A DNA stretch of 64,000 bases from Flavobacteriaceae bacterium GF1. GTDB taxonomy: Bacteria; Bacteroidota; Bacteroidia; Flavobacteriales; Flavobacteriaceae. Positions within the stretch are counted from its first letter, which is position 1; each line of letters opens with the position of its first letter. The stretch spans positions 1 to 64,000 of the forward strand of contig WNKP01000006.1 in NCBI GenBank assembly GCA_009797885.1. The letters run 5' to 3'. This document shows, piece after piece, positions 59,516 through 64,000 of the stretch. Under the pieces are notes generated by a model. It did no database searches. It had not been told where the DNA came from and was given only the letters and a program-made list of their open reading frames with translations. The translations under genes and the position numbers were made by a program.

Positions 59516-60706
59516 TTAATTGGTTGTTAATCCTAAACCGTTGGAGTGTATTTTCACTTTTTGGCCATCCCTAATACTTCGTGCCCCTTCATCAATAATA
59601 CCATCTCCATTATTAATCCCGGATAGGACTTCCACATAATCCCCTTGGGTCTTCCCTGTGGTTATAATGGTCTTTTTGGCCACGGACTCCGAACTTGAGG
59701 AATCTGCAGCAATTAGGTATACATATTGTTCACCCTCGGCATTTTCCGATACTATACTTTGCGGAATAAGAATCGCCTTTTCATTGGTGTAATCATTGAT
59801 CATAACCTTGGCGGTTAGATTGGGTTTTACCTTGCCATCCTTACCGGGAACAGGGATTTCCACCGTAAAGGCCCTATTAGCGGGATTAATGAAATTTCCC
59901 GTTTGGCGAATTTTGGTGATGACACTATCTCCCAAAACGGGGAAGTATACTTTGGCCTCTTTGCCCGGGGTAACATTAGGGAGGTGACTTTCCGGCACCT
60001 CAACTTTGATGTACATATTGGAAAGGTTTACGATACGGAACACCTCCGAACCTGGTCCAGGAGCGACCACGGTACCTTGGTCTTTGATCACATCATCAAT
60101 AATGCCGGAGAAGGGCGCCCGTATACTGGATTTGTCCACCTGACTTTGCATTTGTGCGACGGCACTTTCTTGGGCCTCATACAGGGTTTTTGCTTCCAGA
60201 TATTGAATTTCGGAACCAATATTTTGATCCCATAACCTTTTTTGACGGTCAAAAGTGGTCTTGGCCAAATCCAATTGGGTTTTCATTTGTGCCAATTGGC
60301 TGAATAGTCCTCCATCATCAATAGTGGCCAACAACTGTCCCTTGCCTACTTTTTGTCCCTCCTTTACGTAAACACGTTGTAAGGTCCCGGACATTTCCGG
60401 ATAAATAAGTACATTTTGCTTGGTAGTTACATCGCCCTGCAGTTCCAGAAAATGATTAAACCGCTGTTCTTTGGCTTCAAAAGTGGTTACCAAAGGCAGT
60501 TTGGCGTTGTCATCTTTGGCGGCTATGGCAGAATCCAACAGGGCAATTTGGTTTTCCAACGCCTTGAGTTGGGTCTCTACCTCGGTTCTCTTTGCCCGAA
60601 TCGTCTTGACATCCTTACCTAGCACGTCTTCAACCGAGCTGGAGCTTCCACCACCACAAGAGATGATGACCAATGCCGTAAGTATAAGTAAAACAATTTT
60701 TCTCAT
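59516..60706 (-). CDS. RND efflux periplasmic adaptor lipoprotein
   Basis: A 396-residue membrane-fusion protein joining the RND pump to TolC. The signal MRKIVLLILTALVIISC carries the lipobox with Cys17, so it is anchored in the inner membrane. A coiled-coil hairpin follows at about 130-190 (MKTQLDLAKTTFDRQKRLW and SEIQYLEAKTLYEAQESAVA), flanked by the lipoyl half-motifs GQKVGKGQLLATIDD and SIRAPFSGIIDDV. Beta-barrel and membrane-proximal domains complete it. It lies between tolC and the permease with short gaps on the same strand. Confidence 0.93.
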   Translation of the reverse strand: MRKIVLLILTALVIISCGGGSSSSVEDVLGKDVKTIRAKRTEVETQLKALENQIALLDSAIAAKDDNAKLPLVTTFEAKEQRFNHFLELQGDVTTKQNVLIYPEMSGTLQRVYVKEGQKVGKGQLLATIDDGGLFSQLAQMKTQLDLAKTTFDRQKRLWDQNIGSEIQYLEAKTLYEAQESAVAQMQSQVDKSSIRAPFSGIIDDVIKDQGTVVAPGPGSEVFRIVNLSNMYIKVEVPESHLPNVTPGKEAKVYFPVLGDSVITKIRQTGNFINPANRAFTVEIPVPGKDGKVKPNLTAKVMINDYTNEKAILIPQSIVSENAEGEQYVYLIAADSSSSESVAKKTIITTGKTQGDYVEVLSGINNGDGIIDEGARSIRDGQKVKIHSNGLGLTTN

Positions 60707-60717
60707 TTTGATTGATT

Positions 60718-62058
60718 TTATTTGTTTAAAATAATTTCCAAATCAGTCTTGCGGTTGATCACATCTACCATGGACTGCAGGTATTCTTGTTGGGTATCGT
60801 ATAATTGGGTCTGTGCTTGGCGCAGTTCAAAACTGGTGGCCAGACCTTCGGAATATTTTATCTGGTTTTTGTTTTCAATCCGTTCCGCCAGCTCCAAATT
60901 ATCCTTGGAGGTCTGGTATTCCTCTATGGCCAGAATGTAATCGCTTTTGGCATTTTCCAATTGCAACCTTACTTGTTCCTGGGTTTCCGTAAGCTGGGTC
61001 TTTGCTTTTTCATAGGCAATTTTGGCCCGCTGGGTACTGGCACTTCTTCCCAAAGAACTAAAAATGGGAATGTTCAAATCTACCCCAAAGGTGGAGAAGC
61101 CGAACCATTGTTGGCCCTGACTTAGAAAGTTGAATTGGTCGCTAAAGGAGTTCCCTCCATAGTTTATAAAAGCGTTTAAGGTGGGCAGCGCCCTACTTTT
61201 CGCCAATTTTAACTCAAAGAATCGTTGCTCATTAAGGTTAAAGACCGTCTTGTAGTCTATGTTTTCTTCCATTACAAGCTGGGTATCCAAAAGGCCGTAA
61301 TCTATTTTCCTTTGCGTAAGGGCATCCAGATTTTCGGTCAGTTGGGTAGGATTGTCCAAAGGTATGCCCATCATAAGGTTGAGCATCTGTAAGGTAATCT
61401 TTTCCAATCGCCTTGCATTCTTTAATTGGTTGTCCACGGAGGAAAGGGTAATCTGCAACTGGTCCACGCTCTCTTCATCCCCCAAGCCGTTTTCAAAAAT
61501 CTTTTTGGTCTCATAAAGGTTTTTCTCCAAGGTGGCCGTGTTCTTTTCAAAGATGGCCACGCTCTCTTGGGCCAGCAATACGTTACCATAGGCTTCTACC
61601 ACGGATTGTGTGACGTCCAAATCGGTTTTTTCCTTGTTGTTCTTGCTAAATTGGATGAAGGCCTTGGTGGCCTGTACACCTACAATATAGGAGCCATCAA
61701 AGATTTGCTGGGTCAAGGTGGCAGATGCAATGGCTGTCTGCGGCTGACCGAAGGCGACCTCTATAAAGGTTCCTGGCTCTGCACCCGGGACAAGATCCCC
61801 TGGAATCTGTGCCAACTGCTGTTTTATTTGGTTTTGGTAGGACACGCTTCCATCAATTTGTGGCAATCCGGAGGCGATGGTCTCCCATTTTTGTTTTTGG
61901 GCGTCCACCAAATCCCTACTGGCATTAATGGATTGGTAGTTGTGTTCCAGCGCATAGGCTATGGCCTCATCCAAAGAGAATGAGGTTTTGGTTTCCTGTG
62001 CACTTAGTGGTACGGACCAAAACAATAGTACTATACTTAGTTTGATGATCGTTCGCAT
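60718..62058 (-). CDS. TolC-family outer-membrane efflux protein
   Basis: A 446-residue outer-membrane channel protein. The signal peptide MRTIIKLSIVLLFWSVPLSA is followed by long coiled-coil helices in two repeats (SLDEAIAYALEHNYQSINASRDL and SARLEKITLQMLNLMMGIPL) typical of TolC. The second repeat includes AYEKAKTQLTETQEQVRLQLENA. It starts directly after the TetR stop codon with no gap and continues into the adaptor gene, so the four genes form one operon. Confidence 0.92.
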   Translation of the reverse strand: MRTIIKLSIVLLFWSVPLSAQETKTSFSLDEAIAYALEHNYQSINASRDLVDAQKQKWETIASGLPQIDGSVSYQNQIKQQLAQIPGDLVPGAEPGTFIEVAFGQPQTAIASATLTQQIFDGSYIVGVQATKAFIQFSKNNKEKTDLDVTQSVVEAYGNVLLAQESVAIFEKNTATLEKNLYETKKIFENGLGDEESVDQLQITLSSVDNQLKNARRLEKITLQMLNLMMGIPLDNPTQLTENLDALTQRKIDYGLLDTQLVMEENIDYKTVFNLNEQRFFELKLAKSRALPTLNAFINYGGNSFSDQFNFLSQGQQWFGFSTFGVDLNIPIFSSLGRSASTQRAKIAYEKAKTQLTETQEQVRLQLENAKSDYILAIEEYQTSKDNLELAERIENKNQIKYSEGLATSFELRQAQTQLYDTQQEYLQSMVDVINRKTDLEIILNK

Positions 62059-62664
62059 TTATTCTTGATTTGAATTGATGATTTCGTTCAATATTTTTCG
62101 TCCTTTTGGGGTGACGATCCCCCTTAGATGATATTCCAGAAAGTAGTCTTCCAGTTCAACTTTATTGAATAGGGAAATCGGAAAAAGATCGTGGTCACTT
62201 AGACTTATGGCACCGGAAAAATAAATACGGGCAACAAACTGCACATTTAAGTTCTCCCGGTAAATACCAATCTCCATTCCCCTTCTAATGTTATCGACCA
62301 AACAGTCCTGCATTACGTCAATCTCCTTTTTCTTTAAGGTCTCAAAGAGTCTGGGATAGTATTTCTGTAACTGGTAAAGTGTGGAGGCCTTCTCATCCTT
62401 TAAACGGACCATTACGAATTTTTTGATTTCATATAACTCTTCGATGGGGTTTTTCTTTAGCGCAATGATATGGTCTATTCCATTTGATATTTCCCAAAAA
62501 AGGTTCATTGTGGCCTCTTCAACCAACTTGGTCTTATTTTCAAAATGACTGTAAATGGTCTTTTTGGATATCCCCATTTCCTGGGCCAAATCATCCATGG
62601 TCACACTTTTAAACCCGTAGTTTAAAAAAAGATCGGTCGCCTTATTTAAAATGTCGTTTCTCAT
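62059..62664 (-). CDS. TetR-family repressor of the efflux operon
   Basis: A 201-residue repressor. The N-terminal helix-turn-helix is MRNDILNKATDLFLNYGFKSVTMDDLAQEMGISKKTIYSHF, and the rest is the ligand-binding helical domain. ATG 62664 (MRNDILNKA) gives the normal N-terminus; the longer frame would begin upstream of the promoter box. It is the first gene of its operon and lies just downstream of a palindrome overlapping its promoter, so autoregulation is likely. The inducer is unknown. Confidence 0.9.
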   Translation of the reverse strand: MRNDILNKATDLFLNYGFKSVTMDDLAQEMGISKKTIYSHFENKTKLVEEATMNLFWEISNGIDHIIALKKNPIEELYEIKKFVMVRLKDEKASTLYQLQKYYPRLFETLKKKEIDVMQDCLVDNIRRGMEIGIYRENLNVQFVARIYFSGAISLSDHDLFPISLFNKVELEDYFLEYHLRGIVTPKGRKILNEIINSNQE

Positions 62665-62673
62665 TTGAGGGAC

Positions 62674-62703
62674 CAAAACTAAACTGGAAACTGTAAAAAC
62701 AAA
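62674..62703 (-). promoter_or_regulatory. Promoter of the tetR-efflux operon
   Basis: On the minus strand TTTG (62700-62703) and TAGTTTTG (62674-62681) are separated by 18 bases, an excellent -33/-7 pair. Transcription would start near 62667, right at the ATG at 62664, giving an almost leaderless message. Confidence 0.7.
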
Positions 62704-62714
62704 AAAAGTTTCCA
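62685..62714. promoter_or_regulatory. Probable TetR operator over the efflux promoter
   Basis: TGGAAAC (62685-62691) and GTTTCCA (62708-62714) are perfect 7-bp inverted copies with 16 bases between, flanking the -33 element. A second nested pair TGTAAAAAC (62692-62700) and GTTTTACA (62717-62724) lies next to it. A TetR dimer pair bound here would block the promoter. Confidence 0.6.
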
Positions 62715-62869
62715 AAGTTTTACATTTATTTAACGAGTTCCTGATTTTCTACAAACCTTGTTTATAATGACGTAGGAATAGGATGAAATTGGACCGAGTT
62801 GCTGTTTTTTTACCTGAAATGGTAAAAAAACCGCTGAATCTGGGTGACCTACGCCTAACATGGATACGG

Positions 62870-63292
62870 TTATTCTTTTTCTCCATGGTTTCTCTGTTTT
62901 TCTACGTAGGCCTTAAAGGCGGACTCCCCTTCTTCTTTCCAAAACCTATCGTAGTATTTCCATTCTGAAAAGTCCTTTCGGAGCGGACCACAGGACTTTG
63001 GGGTTCGCTGGGATTTCCATTTTCTTTTGTATTTCTTTCCCGGGCCATTTCCCCCGCCAAAACCAAAAATGATTTTGGCCAGTATTAGGACGCCCATGGC
63101 CTGCCAGTAAGTAATGGTCGCTAATCCAAATAGTTCTGGCATCAACCAGTTCCATAATAGCATTACGACATAACCGATAAGGAAAAGCAATCCTACCATA
63201 AACAGGGCAAAAAAGAAGATTTTAAAACCCTTGGCCACATAATCGGTTACCTTATGTTCTATCTTTTGTTCCAATTCATTTTTGTAATCCAT
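62870..63292 (-). CDS. Small membrane protein paired with a sigma factor
   Basis: A 140-residue protein with an N-terminal amphipathic helix, two transmembrane helices (GFKIFFFALFMVGLLFLIGYVVMLLW and ITYWQAMGVLILAKIIFGFGG), a glycine-rich and basic linker (GGNGPGKKYKRKWKSQR) and an acidic C-terminal helix. Its ATG is 12 bases after the sigma gene stop, so it is expressed with it. It does not look like the known ZAS or RskA anti-sigma factors, but position suggests it may bind or regulate the sigma factor. No family is recognised. Confidence 0.7.
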   Translation of the reverse strand: MDYKNELEQKIEHKVTDYVAKGFKIFFFALFMVGLLFLIGYVVMLLWNWLMPELFGLATITYWQAMGVLILAKIIFGFGGGNGPGKKYKRKWKSQRTPKSCGPLRKDFSEWKYYDRFWKEEGESAFKAYVEKQRNHGEKE

Positions 63293-63304
63293 GATCTTTA
63301 TTTT

Positions 63305-63841
63305 TTATGAAGTTATGTTGTGTTCCAGTTTCTTTAAGAGGAGGGACATGGCCCTATGCCTTCTGGACATTAAAGTACCTTCGGGAATCCCCGTTTCCGC
63401 TGAAATCTCCTTATAGGAATAGCCCTCAAAGTCAACAGCAAGAATAATGTCCCGATATGGGGGTTTTAATTCCATGATGGCCGTCTTTAATTTATTGATG
63501 ACATGTGTTGGATAAGGAAAATCTTCCGTTCCGTAAAACAAGTCCGCAAATTCCGTCCAAAGGTGGTCCAAATCACTTTCCTCGTAGCGTTTCTCCTTTT
63601 TTGTCCGCATAGTGTCTATTATTCTGTTCTTAATTGCGCTGTACACAAAACCGGGAATGTTGTTTATGGGCAGCGCACTTTCCGGTCTGGAGAATATCCT
63701 AAGGGCCACATCTTGGAGTATATCCTCGGCATCCCTATCGGCAGTATCATCAATTTTAGAGGTAACATACCCTTTTAGTGCATGGTACTCTTCTGCGAAA
63801 AATGCCGATATTTTTAGTTGGCTATTGTTTTTCGGACTCAT
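63305..63841 (-). CDS. ECF RNA polymerase sigma factor
   Basis: A 178-residue sigma factor. Region 2 spans about residues 10-80 (EYHALKGYVTSKIDDTADRDAEDILQDVALRIF and PGFVYSAIKNRIIDTMR, the -10 box reader), and region 4 about 115-170 (YRDIILAVDFEGYSYKEISAETGIPEGTLMSRRHRAMSLL, the -35 reader). It lacks regions 1 and 3, as ECF factors do. A palindrome lies 40 bases upstream. The downstream membrane protein gene is probably its regulator. Stimulus and target promoters are unknown. Confidence 0.92.
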   Translation of the reverse strand: MSPKNNSQLKISAFFAEEYHALKGYVTSKIDDTADRDAEDILQDVALRIFSRPESALPINNIPGFVYSAIKNRIIDTMRTKKEKRYEESDLDHLWTEFADLFYGTEDFPYPTHVINKLKTAIMELKPPYRDIILAVDFEGYSYKEISAETGIPEGTLMSRRHRAMSLLLKKLEHNITS

Positions 63842-63880
63842 CCGTTAGCATTTTTATGCCCTTATTCAACTATAAAGACG

Positions 63881-63897
63881 ATGGATTTAAAATCCAT
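63881..63897. promoter_or_regulatory. Palindrome upstream of the ECF sigma gene
   Basis: ATGGATTT (63881-63888) and AAATCCAT (63890-63897) are perfect 8-bp inverted copies around one base, 40 bases upstream of the sigma start codon on the minus strand. It may be an operator or a hairpin in the leader. Confidence 0.4.
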
Positions 63898-64000
63898 TGC
63901 ATTTTTTTTGAAATTTTCTACTTCTGTTGGACGTGCATACAACTTAATTGTAACAGGCAATGTATTTTTAAGCAAAATTATTCGCATGCAGCCCCTTACT

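Noticed and set aside
61426-61983. 185-residue open frame opposite the TolC gene
   Set aside because: Low-complexity hydrophobic translation typical of an antisense reading of a helical coiled-coil gene.
1-64000. CRISPR arrays, prophage, transposases, tRNA and rRNA genes
   Set aside because: None of the spaced direct repeats, integrase or transposase motifs, or tRNA and rRNA sequence features were recognised by eye; a tRNA search program would be needed to exclude tRNAs fully.

Overview
The window reads as chromosomal DNA of a marine-type member of the Flavobacteriaceae (Bacteroidota). Start codons lack Shine-Dalgarno sequences, and many genes are preceded by the TAnnTTTG -7 box of Bacteroidota. 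The gene content fits as well: LytS/LytTR two-component pairs, DUF3078 and DUF6503 secreted proteins, YicC-gmk-nadD and dxs next to an outer-membrane protein gene. No transposase, phage, CRISPR, tRNA or rRNA was seen. The genus cannot be fixed from the sequence alone.

Layout. 1-6.8 kb: a heptamer tandem repeat runs into a crotonase gene, followed by two envelope proteins, a PA0069-type radical SAM gene, an ECF42-like sigma factor with its YCII/DGPF partner, and DUF302; a 140-160 bp dispersed repeat flanks the last four genes in inverted orientation. 6.8-12.1 kb: a minus-strand run with a porin-like barrel, a Crp-like regulator, DUF4442, a MerB-like protein, an acetyltransferase, an HD hydrolase, PlsC and a bacilliredoxin. 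12.2-17.2 kb: DjlA-like chaperone, HupE-like membrane protein, dCMP deaminase, S41 protease, MarC and DUF3109. 17.2-19.9 kb: a LytTR regulator with a TPR histidine kinase. 19.9-24.4 kb: a gene-poor stretch with a small peptide ORF and a possible structured RNA ending in a strong terminator, then nrdB-nrdA of a strikingly eukaryote-like class Ia ribonucleotide reductase.

24.5-38.9 kb is the main accessory region. It holds two GMC flavoprotein dehydrogenases with a 3Fe-4S-type Cys motif, one Tat-exported small subunit, two TIM-barrel isomerase-like proteins, a Gfo/Idh/MocA oxidoreductase, a NupG-like permease and two DUF1080 (3-keto-disaccharide hydrolase family) proteins. Each GMC gene diverges from a TIM-barrel gene. 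The set fits sugar breakdown through 3-keto intermediates: oxidation at C3 in the periplasm, cleavage by DUF1080 proteins, uptake, then NAD(P)H-dependent reduction and isomerisation. A LytS/LytTR pair, an alpha/beta hydrolase and an ASCH protein lie inside the region.

39-55.3 kb is mostly housekeeping: yicC-gmk-nadD in 4-nt overlaps, a PiT phosphate transporter with a cytoplasmic PhoU-like tail, dNTPase, DUF3078, dxs, tadA, a cold-shock protein, a ClC protein lacking the usual gating glutamate, two envelope proteins and aspS. 55.5-62.7 kb: a MORN-like secreted protein, then a tetR-tolC-adaptor-RND efflux operon with a palindrome over its promoter. 62.9-63.8 kb: an ECF sigma factor with a small membrane protein.

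Several start sites were moved downstream from the longest open frame because a terminator or a -7 promoter box lies inside the longer frame (PlsC, ECF42 sigma factor, porin-like barrel, MarC, DjlA).
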